DNA of 64,000 bases, from NCBI RefSeq assembly GCF_000092825.1, contig NC_014168.1, positions 372,001 to 436,000 of the forward strand, written 5' to 3'. Shown here piece after piece: positions 55,736 through 64,000 of this stretch. Under the pieces are notes generated by a model. That model had not been told where the DNA came from and did not search any database. It saw nothing but the letters and a program-made list of their open reading frames with translations. Both the position numbers and the translations under genes were made by a program. Source of the DNA: Segniliparus rotundus DSM 44985 (lineage in GTDB: Bacteria > Actinomycetota > Actinomycetes > Mycobacteriales > Mycobacteriaceae). Numbering within the stretch: position 1 is the first letter of the stretch; each line of letters begins with the position of its first letter.

Positions 55736-55741
55736 TAAGAT
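55736..55741 (+). promoter_or_regulatory. Putative carD -10 element
   Basis: TAAGAT, 27 nt before the carD ATG, giving a short leader that includes an AAGGTGAG ribosome site. No convincing -35 seen. Inference from motif and position. Confidence 0.4.
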
Positions 55742-55768
55742 CGATGGAGTGAAAGGTGAGCGTCGCGT

Positions 55769-56257
55769 ATGAACTTCAAAATTGGGGACACCGTCGTCTA
55801 TCCGCACCACGGAGCCGCGCTTGTCGAGGCTATCGAGGTCAGAACCATCAAAGGGGTGGAAAAGGAGTACTTGGTGCTCAAAGTCGGCCATGGGGACCTG
55901 ACCGTCCGCGTGCCCGCTGAGAACGCCGAGTACATCGGCATCCGCGACGTGGTGAGCGACGAGGGCCTCGACAAGGTCTTCAACGTTCTGCGCGATGTCC
56001 ACACCGAAGAGCCGACCAACTGGTCCCGCCGATACAAGGCCAACATCGAAAAGCTCGCTTCCGGCGACGTGCACAAGGTCGCCGAGGTCGTCCGCGACCT
56101 GTGGCGCAGGGAACAGGGCCGGGGCCTGTCCGCGGGCGAGAAGCGCCTGCTCGCCAAGGCCCGGCAGGTGTTGGTCGGAGAATTGGCGCTGGCGGAGAGC
56201 TCGGACGACGCGAAAGCTGAGGGCCTGCTCGACGAGGTGCTCGCCCAGGCCTCGTAG
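55769..56257 (+). CDS. carD: RNA polymerase-binding transcription factor CarD
   Basis: 162 residues, same length as and highly similar to mycobacterial CarD. The RNAP-interaction (Tudor-like) domain starts [20 protein letters not shown], and the DNA-binding helical domain includes [20 protein letters not shown] with the conserved Trp that stabilises the open promoter complex. CarD is a global activator of rRNA and other promoters and is essential. It is followed 16 nt later by ispDF, as Rv3583c precedes ispD. Confidence 0.98.
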   Translation: MNFKIGDTVVYPHHGAALVEAIEVRTIKGVEKEYLVLKVGHGDLTVRVPAENAEYIGIRDVVSDEGLDKVFNVLRDVHTEEPTNWSRRYKANIEKLASGDVHKVAEVVRDLWRREQGRGLSAGEKRLLAKARQVLVGELALAESSDDAKAEGLLDEVLAQAS

Positions 56258-56273
56258 CTCGTCGGGGCGACTC

Positions 56274-57482
56274 GTGGGAAAAGTGGCCGCGATCATTGTG
56301 GCCTCTGGGTCTGGCTCCCGGCTCGGCGCTGTCGACGAGGCAGGCGAGCCCTGCCCGAAAGCTTTCGTCTTCGTCGGCGGACACAGCATGCTTGCACGGT
56401 CGGTTTCCGCCGCGTGGCGCTCCGGGATCGTCGACGAGGTCGTCGCCGTGGTCCCCGCCGACCGGACCGCGCAGGCCAGGAGCGCCGTGGACCCAAGGAC
56501 GCGGCTGGTCTCGGGCGGAGCCACCCGCACCGAGTCCGTGCGGGCAGGACTCAGCCAGATCGCAGCGGCAGACGTGGTGCTCGTGCACGACGCGGCTCGG
56601 GCGCTCGCCCCTGCGCAGCTGTTCCGATCCGTCGCCGAAGCCGTCGTGGCGGGACACGCCGCCGTGGTCCCCGCCGTGGGCGTGGCCGACACGGTGAAAG
56701 AAGTGGGCCCGGACGGCTCGGTCGTCCGCACGTTGGACCGCTCGTGTCTGCGCGGGGCGCAAACACCCCAAGGGTTCGCGGCGGATGTGCTCCGCCAAGC
56801 GCATCGGGGGGCCGTCGCGCGAGACGGAGCCTCGGAGCTGGACGACGCGGGCTTGGCGGAACTCGCCGGGGCGCGAGTGACGGCGGTCGAGGGCGACCCG
56901 CTGGCGTTCAAGATCACCACGCCCGAAGACCTCGTGCTCGCGGAGGCGTTGGCGCGCACAACGCGCGGAGGCGCCGTGGAGACGCTGCTGCCCAGGGTCG
57001 GCAGCGGGGTCGACGTGCATCCCATCGAGCTCGGCCGGCCTTGCTGGGTGGCGGGCCTGTTGTTCCCCGAATCCGACGGCTGCGCCGGTCACTCCGACGG
57101 TGACGTGGCCGCCCATGCGCTGGTCGACGCGGTGCTCTCGGCGGCAGGCCTGGGCGATTTGGGCACAGTTTTCGGGGTGGACCGGCCGCAGATGCGCGGC
57201 GCTTCCGGCGAGCTGCTGCTGACTGAGGCGCGCAAACTGGTCGAACAGGCCGGGTTCGTGATCGGCAACGCTGTCGTCCAAGTCGTCGGGAACACCCCCA
57301 GGCTCGGCCCCCGCCGGGTCGAGGCGCAAGAGCTGCTCAGCGCGATCCTCGGCGCGCCGGTGAGCGTCGCGGCGACCACCACGGACGGGCTCGGCCTCAC
57401 CGGGCGCGGCGAAGGGCGTGCCGCCGTCGCGAACGCGCTGGTGTACCCCGCCAGCCCCAGAAACGCTAAGATCGCCGGGTGA
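56274..57482 (+). CDS. ispDF: Bifunctional IspD-IspF: MEP cytidylyltransferase / MECDP synthase
   Basis: 402 residues from GTG 56274. Residues 1-228 are IspD ([12 protein letters not shown] at 7-18, CTP loop; [12 protein letters not shown] around 102-113; GAQTPQGF), and residues about 241-402 are IspF (GSGVDVHP at 243-250 with metal ligands Asp/His, [12 protein letters not shown] at 272-283, then [18 protein letters not shown]). The two act at steps 3 and 5 of the MEP isoprenoid pathway. In M. tuberculosis they are separate genes (Rv3582c, Rv3581c); here a linker of about 12 residues fuses them with no internal stop. The stop overlaps the cysS start (GTGA). Confidence 0.94.
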   Translation: MGKVAAIIVASGSGSRLGAVDEAGEPCPKAFVFVGGHSMLARSVSAAWRSGIVDEVVAVVPADRTAQARSAVDPRTRLVSGGATRTESVRAGLSQIAAADVVLVHDAARALAPAQLFRSVAEAVVAGHAAVVPAVGVADTVKEVGPDGSVVRTLDRSCLRGAQTPQGFAADVLRQAHRGAVARDGASELDDAGLAELAGARVTAVEGDPLAFKITTPEDLVLAEALARTTRGGAVETLLPRVGSGVDVHPIELGRPCWVAGLLFPESDGCAGHSDGDVAAHALVDAVLSAAGLGDLGTVFGVDRPQMRGASGELLLTEARKLVEQAGFVIGNAVVQVVGNTPRLGPRRVEAQELLSAILGAPVSVAATTTDGLGLTGRGEGRAAVANALVYPASPRNAKIAG

Positions 57483-58882
57483 CCTTGCGCCTGTACGACA
57501 CCCGCACCCGTGTGGTCCGGGAGTTCGCCCCGCTCAGACCAGGCCAGGTCTCGGTCTACCTGTGCGGCGCGACCGTGCAAGGAAAACCCCACGTCGGGCA
57601 TTTGCGCAGCGCCGTGGTGTTCGACGTGCTGCGCAGATGGCTGTTGGCCAAAGGGTTCGACGTGCTCTTCATCCGCAACGTCACCGACATCGACGACAAG
57701 ATCCTCGCCAAAGCCGCCGAAGCGGGCCGCCCGTGGTGGGAGTGGGCGGCCACGCACGAGCGCGAGTTCTCCAACGCGTACAACCGGCTCGGCGTCCTCC
57801 CGCCGTCGGCGGAGCCCAGGGCGACCGGGCACATCACCCAGATGACAACCTGCATCGAGCGGCTGATCGAACGCGGCCACGCCTACACCGGGGCGGGCGA
57901 TGTGTATTTCGACGTGCGATCCCTCCCCGAATACGGGAAGTTGTCGGGACATCAGCCCGACGACGTGCACCAAGGCGAAAGCGCGGGGGCGGGCAAACGC
58001 GACCCGCGCGACTTCACCCTGTGGAAGGGCTCCAAGCCCGGCGAGCCGTGGTGGCCCACCCCGTGGGGTCCGGGGCGCCCCGGCTGGCATTTGGAATGCA
58101 CCGCCATGGCGACGGCGTACCTGGGCTCGGAGTTCGACATCCACTGCGGCGGCATGGACCTCGTGTTCCCCCATCACGAGAACGAGCTGGCGCAAGCGCA
58201 CGGGGCGGGGGACCAGTTCGCGCGGTTCTGGCTGCACAACGGGTGGCTCTCCCTGGGCGGGGAGAAAATGTCCAAGTCGCTCGGGAACGTGTTGTCCTTG
58301 GAAGAACTGCTCACCGCGGTGCGCCCCCAAGAGCTGCGGTACTACCTCGGCTGCGCGCATTACCGGTCCACTCAGGAGTTCTCGATCGAAGCAGTTGTCG
58401 AAGCCGCTGTGGCCTACCAGCGGCTCGAGTCCTTCGTCCTGCGGGCTGCGGAGCAGTTCGGCGAGATCCCTGTCGGGCAAGTGGCCGACGAGTTCGCCTC
58501 GGCGTTGGACGACGACCTCGCGGTGCCCAAGGCGCTCGCGGAGCTGCAGCGCCAAGCCAAACAAGGCAACACGGAGCTGGCGGACGCGGATCCGGCCGCC
58601 GCGGCCACAGCGGCCTCGGTGCGCGCCATGCTCGCCGTCCTCGGCTGCGATCCGTTCGACCCAATGTGGGCTTCGGGCCGAGAGCGCGAAGAAAAGGCGG
58701 CGTTCCGGGCGGTGGACGTCTTGGTGGAGGCCGAATTGTCCCGTCGAGAAGCGGCTCGAGCTGGCAAAGACTGGGCGACCGCCGACGATGTGCGGGACCG
58801 GTTGCGCAAGGCGGGAATTATCGTGACCGACGGGCCGGACGGCCCCAAATGGTCGCTTGAGACGAACGGAGGACAGCCCTGA
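57479..58882 (+). CDS. cysS: Cysteinyl-tRNA synthetase
   Basis: 467 residues charging tRNA-Cys. Zinc-site Cys29 in [17 protein letters not shown] with the HIGH-like PHVGH (37-41), WHLECTAMA with the second zinc Cys, [18 protein letters not shown], and KMSKS (about 263-267). The DALR-type C-terminal domain is present. GTG start within GTGA at the ispDF stop. Its stop overlaps the next gene (TGATG). Order carD-ispDF-cysS-rlmB is as in Rv3583c-Rv3579c. Confidence 0.96.
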   Translation: MTLRLYDTRTRVVREFAPLRPGQVSVYLCGATVQGKPHVGHLRSAVVFDVLRRWLLAKGFDVLFIRNVTDIDDKILAKAAEAGRPWWEWAATHEREFSNAYNRLGVLPPSAEPRATGHITQMTTCIERLIERGHAYTGAGDVYFDVRSLPEYGKLSGHQPDDVHQGESAGAGKRDPRDFTLWKGSKPGEPWWPTPWGPGRPGWHLECTAMATAYLGSEFDIHCGGMDLVFPHHENELAQAHGAGDQFARFWLHNGWLSLGGEKMSKSLGNVLSLEELLTAVRPQELRYYLGCAHYRSTQEFSIEAVVEAAVAYQRLESFVLRAAEQFGEIPVGQVADEFASALDDDLAVPKALAELQRQAKQGNTELADADPAAAATAASVRAMLAVLGCDPFDPMWASGREREEKAAFRAVDVLVEAELSRREAARAGKDWATADDVRDRLRKAGIIVTDGPDGPKWSLETNGGQP

Positions 58883-59772
58883 TGGCTCCTGGACCGAGAC
58901 GGCGAGGATTGCGGGGCAAAGGCCCGACCCCGCCTGCGACCGCCCGGACCGGCCACCCAGCGGCGCGGCGGGCTGCCGCGCAGGAGGCCGCGAAGACGCG
59001 GGCCCGCGCGGTGCGACAGGCCGCCGACGCGCCGGAATGGGTGCTCGGGCGCAACCCGGTCCTCGAATGCCTCCGGGCGAAAGTGCCCGCCGTGGAGCTT
59101 TTGGTCGCTTCGGGGATCGACGCGGACGAACGAGTGGCCGAGAGCGTCCGCATCGCCGGGAACGTCGGTGTGCCCGTGACCGAAGTGGCTCGTTTCGAAT
59201 TGGACCGGCGCTCCTCCGGCGCTCCGCACCAAGGGATCGGCCTGCGGGTCCGCCCATACGAGTACCACCACCCCGAAGACCTGCTCACCGAAGCGGAGAA
59301 CTCCGGCAGACCCGCTCTTTTCGTGGCGCTCGACCACATTTCCGACCCACGCAACCTCGGCGCGGTGGTGCGCTCGGCGGCCGCGTTCGGCGGGCATGGG
59401 GTGCTCATCCCCAATCGGCGCTCCGCGAGCCTGACCGCCATCGCGTGGCGGACGTCCGCAGGAGCCGCCGCGCGTCTGCCGGTGGCCCAAGCGCCGAACC
59501 TCGCCCGCTCGCTCAAACAATGGCAGGAGCGGGGGTTGCTCCTCGTCGGCCTCGACGCGGAGGGCGACACCAGCCTCGACGATTTCACCGGGACCGAGCC
59601 GCTGGCCCTCGTGGTCGGTTCGGAAGGCAAAGGTCTTTCCCGGCTGGTGCGCGAAAGCTGCGACTTCGTCGTGTCCATCCCGATGTCCGGCCAGGTGGAG
59701 AGTTTGAACGTGTCGGTGGCGACCGGGGTGGTGCTCGGCGAGATCGCCCGCCAGCGGCGCAACGCGCGCTGA
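58882..59772 (+). CDS. rlmB: SpoU-type rRNA/tRNA 2'-O-methyltransferase (RlmB/TrmH group)
   Basis: 296 residues. A basic, disordered N-terminus (about 50 residues, [20 protein letters not shown]) precedes the substrate-binding domain ([20 protein letters not shown]) and the SPOUT knot: [18 protein letters not shown] (motif 1), [17 protein letters not shown] (motif 2) and [20 protein letters not shown] (motif 3). It methylates ribose in 23S rRNA (G2251 in E. coli) or a tRNA. Corresponds to Rv3579c. Ends 87 nt from the purD stop, convergent, with a purD-derived duplicate in the gap. Confidence 0.94.
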   Translation: MAPGPRRRGLRGKGPTPPATARTGHPAARRAAAQEAAKTRARAVRQAADAPEWVLGRNPVLECLRAKVPAVELLVASGIDADERVAESVRIAGNVGVPVTEVARFELDRRSSGAPHQGIGLRVRPYEYHHPEDLLTEAENSGRPALFVALDHISDPRNLGAVVRSAAAFGGHGVLIPNRRSASLTAIAWRTSAGAAARLPVAQAPNLARSLKQWQERGLLLVGLDAEGDTSLDDFTGTEPLALVVGSEGKGLSRLVRESCDFVVSIPMSGQVESLNVSVATGVVLGEIARQRRNAR

Positions 59773-59773
59773 A

Positions 59774-59836
59774 CGTCAGCGCTTTGCGGGGATGGTGATG
59801 TGGCCGTTGCTGGCCGCCAACGCGATATCCTCCCGG
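59774..59836 (-). repeat. Degenerate duplicate of the purD 3' end (outer copy)
   Basis: 63 bases matching 59857-59919 with four mismatches, offset 83. On the minus strand it would encode [19 protein letters not shown] and a TGA, a near copy of the PurD C-terminus, but in another frame and after the purD stop, so it is not translated as part of PurD. Twenty unrelated bases separate the two copies. Confidence 0.92.
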
Positions 59837-59856
59837 CGGTGTTGGTTGTTTCCGGT

Positions 59857-59919
59857 CGTCAGCGCTTTGCGGGGATGGTGACTTCTCCGTTGCTGGCCGC
59901 CAACGCGATATCCTCCCGG
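59857..59919 (-). repeat. Duplicated purD 3' end (copy used by purD)
   Basis: Inner copy of the 63-bp direct repeat; encodes the last PurD residues, [19 protein letters not shown], and the stop. Confidence 0.92.
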
Positions 59920-61121
59920 AAATGCCCACCCGGCAGATGCACCCCGCCCATCCGCTCGTACGCCTGCGCGCGGGCGGCTGTTAGATCCCGACCGAGGCCC
60001 ACTGCCGTGAGGACGCGTCCGCCTGTGGAGACCAACGCCCCGTCCCGCTCGTCGACCCCGGCGAGGACCAAGCCTTCGCCCAGCGCGCCAGTGATCGTGT
60101 CGCCCAAATGCGGTTTGGCGGGGTAATGCTCGGCGGCGAGCACGACGCCAACGGCGTAACCGGGCTCCCACGACAACTCTGATGTCTCCAGGAACGTGCC
60201 GTCCGCGACCGAGCGCAGCAGCTGCCCGAACGGGGTGCGCAAAAGAGCGAGCACAGGTTGCGTCTCGGGATCGCCGAACCGGCAGTTGAACTCCACCACG
60301 GCGGGCCCGTCGCTTCCGATGGCGAGCCCGGCGTAGAGCAGCCCCGAGTACGCGCAACCGCGACGCAACAGCTCGACCGCGACCGGGCACACGATGTCGT
60401 CCACGATCTCGTCCACGGTCTGCTGCGAGAGCCACGGCAGCGGCGTGTACGCCCCCATGCCTCCGGTGTTCGGCCCCATGTCCCCGCTGTAGGCGCGTTT
60501 GAAGTCCTGCGCGGGCTGCAACGGCGTCACTTGGTCTCCGTTGACGAGGCAGAACAACGAGACCTCCGGCCCGTCGAGGTACGACTCCAAAAGCACCGGG
60601 TGGCCGCGTTCGAGCAGTTCGACCGCGTGTGCCCGCGCGTGCGCGCGGTCTTCGGTGACGACGACGCCTTTCCCCGCCGCGAGGCGGTCGTCTTTCACGA
60701 CCCAGATCGGCCCGAACCGGTCGAGCGCCGCGTCCAACGACGCGGTCGAGTCGACGGTTTCGCTGCGGGCGGTGCGCACCCCCGCGGCGGCCATCACGTC
60801 TTTCGCGAAGCTCTTCGAGCCCTCGATCTGCGCCGCCTGCGCGGAAGGCCCGAAGCAGGCGATTCCCTTCGCGCGGACCGCGTCGGCGGCGCCGAGCACC
60901 AGCGGCACCTCTGGCCCGACGATGACCAAATCCGCTTCGAGCTGTTCCGCGAGGTGCGCGACGCTGGCAGGGTCCGCGACGTCCACCGTGTGGTTCACAG
61001 CCAGGCGAGCGGTGCCCGCGTTGCCCGGCGCGGCATGGATTTCGCTGACGGCGGGGTCGCGTTTGAGGGCGATGCAGAACGCGTGCTCGCGACCGCCGGA
61101 GCCGATGACGAGTACTCTCAC
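59859..61121 (-). CDS. purD: Phosphoribosylamine-glycine ligase (GAR synthetase)
   Basis: 420 residues, second step of purine synthesis. N-terminal [20 protein letters not shown] (3-22), ATP-grasp domain with [16 protein letters not shown], the GARS signature [11 protein letters not shown], and a C-terminal domain with [11 protein letters not shown]. Length is normal. The extreme C-terminus is duplicated downstream at DNA level. Start ATG 61121 is divergent from the HIT gene, 137 nt apart; the gap is GC-rich with no obvious operator. Confidence 0.96.
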   Translation of the reverse strand: MRVLVIGSGGREHAFCIALKRDPAVSEIHAAPGNAGTARLAVNHTVDVADPASVAHLAEQLEADLVIVGPEVPLVLGAADAVRAKGIACFGPSAQAAQIEGSKSFAKDVMAAAGVRTARSETVDSTASLDAALDRFGPIWVVKDDRLAAGKGVVVTEDRAHARAHAVELLERGHPVLLESYLDGPEVSLFCLVNGDQVTPLQPAQDFKRAYSGDMGPNTGGMGAYTPLPWLSQQTVDEIVDDIVCPVAVELLRRGCAYSGLLYAGLAIGSDGPAVVEFNCRFGDPETQPVLALLRTPFGQLLRSVADGTFLETSELSWEPGYAVGVVLAAEHYPAKPHLGDTITGALGEGLVLAGVDERDGALVSTGGRVLTAVGLGRDLTAARAQAYERMGGVHLPGGHFREDIALAASNGEVTIPAKR

Positions 61122-61258
61122 GCCCGTGAGCCTACCGGGCGCGGCGGTGGCGCTTCGCCGCTGGCGCCGCTTGCCCGCGCCGCCGCGTGGGCCATCGCGC
61201 TCCGGCTCGGACCAGGACCATGGTTCACAGGCGTAGCTTGAGGAGTAGGCTCTGTGCC

Positions 61259-61672
61259 ATGCCTTCTGTTTTCAGCGCGGTGATAGCTGGTGATCTCCCT
61301 GGTTACTTCGTGTGGCAGGACGAGGACGTCGTGGCGTTCCTCTCGAACGCCCCCATCTCGACCGGCCACACCCTCGTGGTCCCCAGGCAAGAGGTGGACA
61401 ACTGGCAGAGCGTCGATCCGGAATTGTTCGGCAAGGTCATGCGGGTCGCGCAGATCATCGGCCAGGCGGTGACGACAGCTTTCGGCGCGCCGAGGGCGGG
61501 CCAGCTGATCGCGGGCTTCGAGGTGCCGCATTTGCATGTGCACGTCTTCCCGGCCTGGGGCCTTGGCGACTTCAGTTTCGCGAACGCCGACCACGCCGCG
61601 ACCGCGGAGCAGTTCGAGGCCGCCGCGCAGAAGATCCGTGCCGCCCTTGCCGGGGAGTCGAATTCTGGCTGA
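61259..61672 (+). CDS. HIT-family nucleotide hydrolase
   Basis: 137 residues with the histidine triad HLHVHVFP (His91, His93, His95) and N-terminal [20 protein letters not shown], as in Rv0759c. HIT proteins hydrolyse AMP-lysine or adenosine phosphoramidates. ATG 61259 has TAGGCT (61246-61251) 7 nt upstream: leaderless. The longer upstream frame lacks conservation. The next gene may overlap its end. Confidence 0.9.
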   Translation: MPSVFSAVIAGDLPGYFVWQDEDVVAFLSNAPISTGHTLVVPRQEVDNWQSVDPELFGKVMRVAQIIGQAVTTAFGAPRAGQLIAGFEVPHLHVHVFPAWGLGDFSFANADHAATAEQFEAAAQKIRAALAGESNSG

Positions 61673-62297
61673 TCGTTCGGTTGCCGAATCGCCGCCAGCC
61701 CCGGGCGCACCGCCTGGTCTTGGCCCGCGGCGCAATCGCTGGCCTGAGGAGCAGGTCCGTCCGCGTTGGCGCGGACAGGCGATTCGAGCCGCGGTTTTTG
61801 CGCTGTGCGTCGTGCTGGTCGTCGCGATCGCCGTGCTCGGCCACCGCATGTGGTTCCCTTCGGCGGAGCCTCGGACCAGCAACCGTGATTTCGAGCAAGC
61901 CAAAGCGAACGTCATTCGTGTGACGGCGTGGGTCGCGGGTGTTGCGCGCGACGCCGAGGGAAGGGGCTCGAAACAAGGCTGCCGGGCCGGGACGCTCGGG
62001 GAAGGGCCGCCGTGGCTTTGGTCGCAAGAGTACGACCTGCCTTATTCCGAGCAAACGGCCCATGACCTCACGGCCCGGCTGCGCCAGTTGCGCGACGAAG
62101 GATGGAGTTACGTCGAGACCAAGCCTGAACTGGAACAGGTCCACACCAAGCTCGGCGTGCAGGTCTCCAACAGCGAACAGGTTTCCATCGACGCGTGGCG
62201 CAGCAGCAAGGTCAACATCGAAGACGACGCCAAGGCGGGCGTCGCCCCGCAGCAGCATACGATGAGTATCATCGGTCTCAGCGAGTGCACGAACTGA
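61638..62297 (+). CDS. Single-pass membrane protein, function unknown
   Basis: About 219 residues if started at GTG 61638, which overlaps the HIT gene by 35 nt; the true start is unclear because no ATG occurs before the membrane helix. Pro/Arg-rich cytoplasmic N-terminus, one membrane helix (AVFALCVVLVVAIAVLG), then an outer domain with two Cys (SKQGCRAG and SECTN, probably a disulfide) and a helix-strand body (HDLTARLRQLRDEGWSYVET). This is the layout of mycobacterial LppP/MmpS-like small envelope proteins, but I cannot assign a family. Confidence 0.68.
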   Translation: MPPLPGSRILADRSVAESPPAPGAPPGLGPRRNRWPEEQVRPRWRGQAIRAAVFALCVVLVVAIAVLGHRMWFPSAEPRTSNRDFEQAKANVIRVTAWVAGVARDAEGRGSKQGCRAGTLGEGPPWLWSQEYDLPYSEQTAHDLTARLRQLRDEGWSYVETKPELEQVHTKLGVQVSNSEQVSIDAWRSSKVNIEDDAKAGVAPQQHTMSIIGLSECTN

Positions 62298-62361
62298 CCT
62301 CGCTGTCAGACAGGGGCTGTTCTTGTGATCCGAACGCGCCCCGCATGGTGAGAGGATATCT

Positions 62362-63141
62362 GTGAGCGCGACACCGGAGCACCCTTCGCGCTCGAAGTCG
62401 AACGAGTACCACTTCGACATTCACGGCAAACCCATTGACGCGAGCTGGTGGGCGACCCTGCAAGCGATGGGGGCGCAATACTCCCTTATCTGCCGCAGCG
62501 TGGTGCGCGGATGGCTGGTCACCACGGAATGGACCGGCAAAGAGTGGTATTTGCCCAAACAAGGACTGCCCCGGATCTTCCGCACCAATGTGCACGACCC
62601 GAAGGGGCAGAACCAGTACTCCGCGCATTGGGGGAGCCGTGAGGAGGCCGCCGACGGCCACGCCTCGGTGGAGGACATGATTCTGCGCGCGCTGCGCCTC
62701 GCGGTGGAGGGGCCCGGCGACTGGGACCTCGACGATGAGGAGGCCCCCGACGAGGAGCCGCGCCAGATCGACGGGTACTACGACATCGAAGGACGACTGC
62801 TCACATATGAGCAGTTCCGCGCTTTGCGCGCGCTCGGCAGCTGGTACTCCGACGTGGCCCCGAGGGAGCGGCTTTACGGTTGGACGGTCGAAACCATGTG
62901 GACCGGATGGGACCGTCAGGAGGAAGACCACCCGGACGAGCGCCCGATGGTGGTGACCACCGAGGTCGACTGCGACTACAAGCATTTCGCCCGAGGCGGT
63001 TGGCCTGACGCCAACAGCGCCCGAGTCGGCCATGTCCAGATCCGGGGCCTCGTCGGCCAGTTCGCTCTCGGGCAGCTGTCCCGAGAAGAGATGCTGGTCT
63101 GCTTCGACGCCCTGTGGACCCCGCGCCCGCGCGGCGGTTAG
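62362..63141 (+). CDS. Two-repeat protein of unknown function
   Basis: 259 residues from GTG 62362 (GAGAGGAT upstream). Two copies of a roughly 50-residue unit are visible: FDIHGKPIDASWWATLQAMG...YSLICR...GWLVTTEWTGKEW (about 18-63) and YDIEGRLLTYEQFRALRALG...WYSDVA...GWTVETMWTGWDR (about 139-184). Each is followed by a strand-rich stretch (LPRIFRTNVHDPKG; MVVTTEVDCDYKHF) and a short helix (GHASVEDMILRALRL; GQLSREEMLVCFDALW). Rich in Trp and acidic residues, no signal or membrane helix. I know no family for it. It converges on trpA with a 4-nt overlap. Confidence 0.75.
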   Translation: MSATPEHPSRSKSNEYHFDIHGKPIDASWWATLQAMGAQYSLICRSVVRGWLVTTEWTGKEWYLPKQGLPRIFRTNVHDPKGQNQYSAHWGSREEAADGHASVEDMILRALRLAVEGPGDWDLDDEEAPDEEPRQIDGYYDIEGRLLTYEQFRALRALGSWYSDVAPRERLYGWTVETMWTGWDRQEEDHPDERPMVVTTEVDCDYKHFARGGWPDANSARVGHVQIRGLVGQFALGQLSREEMLVCFDALWTPRPRGG

Positions 63142-63926
63142 TTCCCGCGCACGCCTTCGGCGAGTTCGCGCACCAGCGCGCGCAACGCGTCCTCGCCCTT
63201 GCCGAGCGCCGCGACCAGCGCAGAGCCCACGATCACCGCGTCCGCGTAGCCCGCGACATAGCGAGCCGCCGCGCCATTGGAGACGCCGATGCCGACGCCG
63301 ACGGCGATGCCGCTGGCTTTGCGCACCCGGGCGACAAGTTCGGCGGCGTCCATGGAGACGTCGTTGCGGGCCCCGGTCACCCCCATCGTGGAAGCCGCGT
63401 AGATGAAGCCCCGGCACGAGTTCGTGGTGAGGATCAACCGCTCCGGCGTGGACGACGGCGCGACGAGGAAGACACGGTCCAAATTCAACCGGTCAGAGGC
63501 TTGGAACCACGCCTCGGCCTCTTCTGGGATGAGGTTCGGCGTGATGAGGCCCAGACCGCCCGCGTTCTCAAGGTCGTCGGCGAAGCGGTCCACGCCGTAT
63601 CGGAACACTGGGTTCCAGTAGGTCATGACCAGGGCCGGGATATCTTTTTTGCTGAGGTTTTCGACCAGCGGGAACAGGTCTTTGAGCCGGAAGCCCGCCG
63701 TCAGGGCGGCGACGGCGGCCGATTCGATCACCGGGCCGTCCATCACCGGGTCCGAGTAGGGGACGCCGATCTCCAGGAGGTCGCAGCCTTCTTCGGCGAG
63801 GATTTCGAAGGCGCGCTGCGAAGTTTTCAGGTCCGGGTAGCCCGCCGGAAGGTATCCGATGAGGGCGGCGCGGCCCTCTGCCTGGCAGGCGGCGATGACG
63901 TCCGCGGACGAGTTGGGAACGCTCAT
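63138..63926 (-). CDS. trpA: Tryptophan synthase alpha chain
   Basis: 262 residues cleaving indole-3-glycerol phosphate to indole for TrpB. Catalytic Glu52 and Asp63 lie in LLEIGVPYSDPVMDGP; the later GFIYAASTMGVTGAR and the phosphate loop GVGIGVSNGAAAR also fit. The ATG (63926) overlaps the stop of the upstream frame as ATGA, the usual trpB-trpA coupling. AGGAGG lies at about 10 nt upstream. Confidence 0.96.
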   Translation of the reverse strand: MSVPNSSADVIAACQAEGRAALIGYLPAGYPDLKTSQRAFEILAEEGCDLLEIGVPYSDPVMDGPVIESAAVAALTAGFRLKDLFPLVENLSKKDIPALVMTYWNPVFRYGVDRFADDLENAGGLGLITPNLIPEEAEAWFQASDRLNLDRVFLVAPSSTPERLILTTNSCRGFIYAASTMGVTGARNDVSMDAAELVARVRKASGIAVGVGIGVSNGAAARYVAGYADAVIVGSALVAALGKGEDALRALVRELAEGVRGN

Positions 63927-64000
63927 GCGCAGCCCTCCTGGCCGTTGCGCGGCGCGGGGCGGCGGGCAACGGGACGGGGCTCGGCGGATCGTGGGGCGCG
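63923..64000 (-). CDS. C-terminal end of the upstream gene, probably trpB (partial)
   Basis: A frame open from the window edge ends in TGA at 63923-63925, overlapping the trpA ATG as ATGA. Its last residues (RAPRSAEPRPVARRPAPRNG, then five more) are a low-complexity basic Pro/Ala tail, not the normal TrpB core end, so the call rests on position. If it is trpB, its C-terminus is extended. Confidence 0.5.
   Translation of the reverse strand, partial: RAPRSAEPRPVARRPAPRNGQEGCA

Overview
The window is GC-rich actinobacterial DNA from the mycolic-acid-bearing order Mycobacteriales (Corynebacteriales). Support comes from the gene content: galactan-export ABC transporter genes (wzm/wzt), the proteasome activator Bpa, Lsr2, CarD, ClpC, an LpqE-type lipoprotein, an MPT70/MPT83-type fasciclin protein and an MmpS-like protein. 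It also comes from gene order resembling Mycobacterium tuberculosis Rv3627c-Rv3624c (dacB-tilS-hpt), Rv3610c-Rv3596c (ftsH-folE-folP-folB-folK ... panC-coaX-lysS-lsr2-clpC) and Rv3585-Rv3579c (radA-lpqE-carD-ispD/ispF-cysS-rlmB). Several differences (fused ispDF; no panD, disA or canB in place) suggest a non-Mycobacterium member of the order, possibly Segniliparus-like; that placement is inference. The window looks chromosomal. I saw no insertion sequence, integrase, phage gene or CRISPR array.

Layout. 1-4.8 kb: a fasciclin secreted protein, then a minus-strand run tetR-qor-bpa-wzm-wzt. 5-8.6 kb: one tRNA-Ser and a group of secreted or membrane-anchored proteins, with uraD. 8.6-12.2 kb: ppa, divergent dacB-tilS-hpt. 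12.3-15.3 kb: pssA-psd-moeA (minus). 15.4-18.6 kb: a small acidic protein, three tandem YkuD-fold (L,D-transpeptidase-like) paralogues and a membrane protein. 18.7-20.5 kb: groEL behind a promoter flanked by two CIRCE operators. 20.6-24.2 kb: ppk2 facing a diiron oxygenase / ferredoxin reductase / DUF4873 operon. 24.5-30.4 kb: MmpS-like protein, hydrolase, nucleoside hydrolase, typA, a tiny Cys-rich protein, GNAT and a secreted protein. 30.6-35.8 kb: ftsH and folate genes. 35.9-42.7 kb: secreted protein, coiled-coil membrane protein, panC-coaX, rhodanese-like protein, lysS, lsr2. 42.9-53.4 kb: clpC, hydrolase, membrane proteins, Ni/Co permease, epimerase, photolyase, tspO, mutY. 53.4-59.8 kb: radA, lpqE, carD, ispDF, cysS, rlmB. 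59.8-64 kb: purD, HIT protein, two unknowns, trpA and the end of an upstream gene, probably trpB.

Functionally the window joins cell-envelope work (arabinogalactan export, D,D-carboxypeptidase, YkuD proteins, phospholipid synthesis), proteostasis (GroEL, FtsH, ClpC, Bpa), cofactor supply (folate, pantothenate/CoA, molybdopterin, isoprenoid precursors) and DNA maintenance (MutY, RadA, photolyase, Lsr2). Many genes start with no ribosome-binding site but with a TAnnnT hexamer 6-7 nt upstream of ATG/GTG, the signature of leaderless transcripts in this group.

The most interesting signals are: a leaderless poly-cysteine mini-ORF ahead of a rhodanese-like gene that has lost its catalytic Cys; the YkuD triplication; a duplicated purD 3' end; a perfect 19-bp hairpin inside the ftsH promoter; a pair of dispersed secreted paralogues; and the diiron-oxygenase operon. 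Everything here was read by eye. Starts marked as uncertain could shift, and no database search was run.
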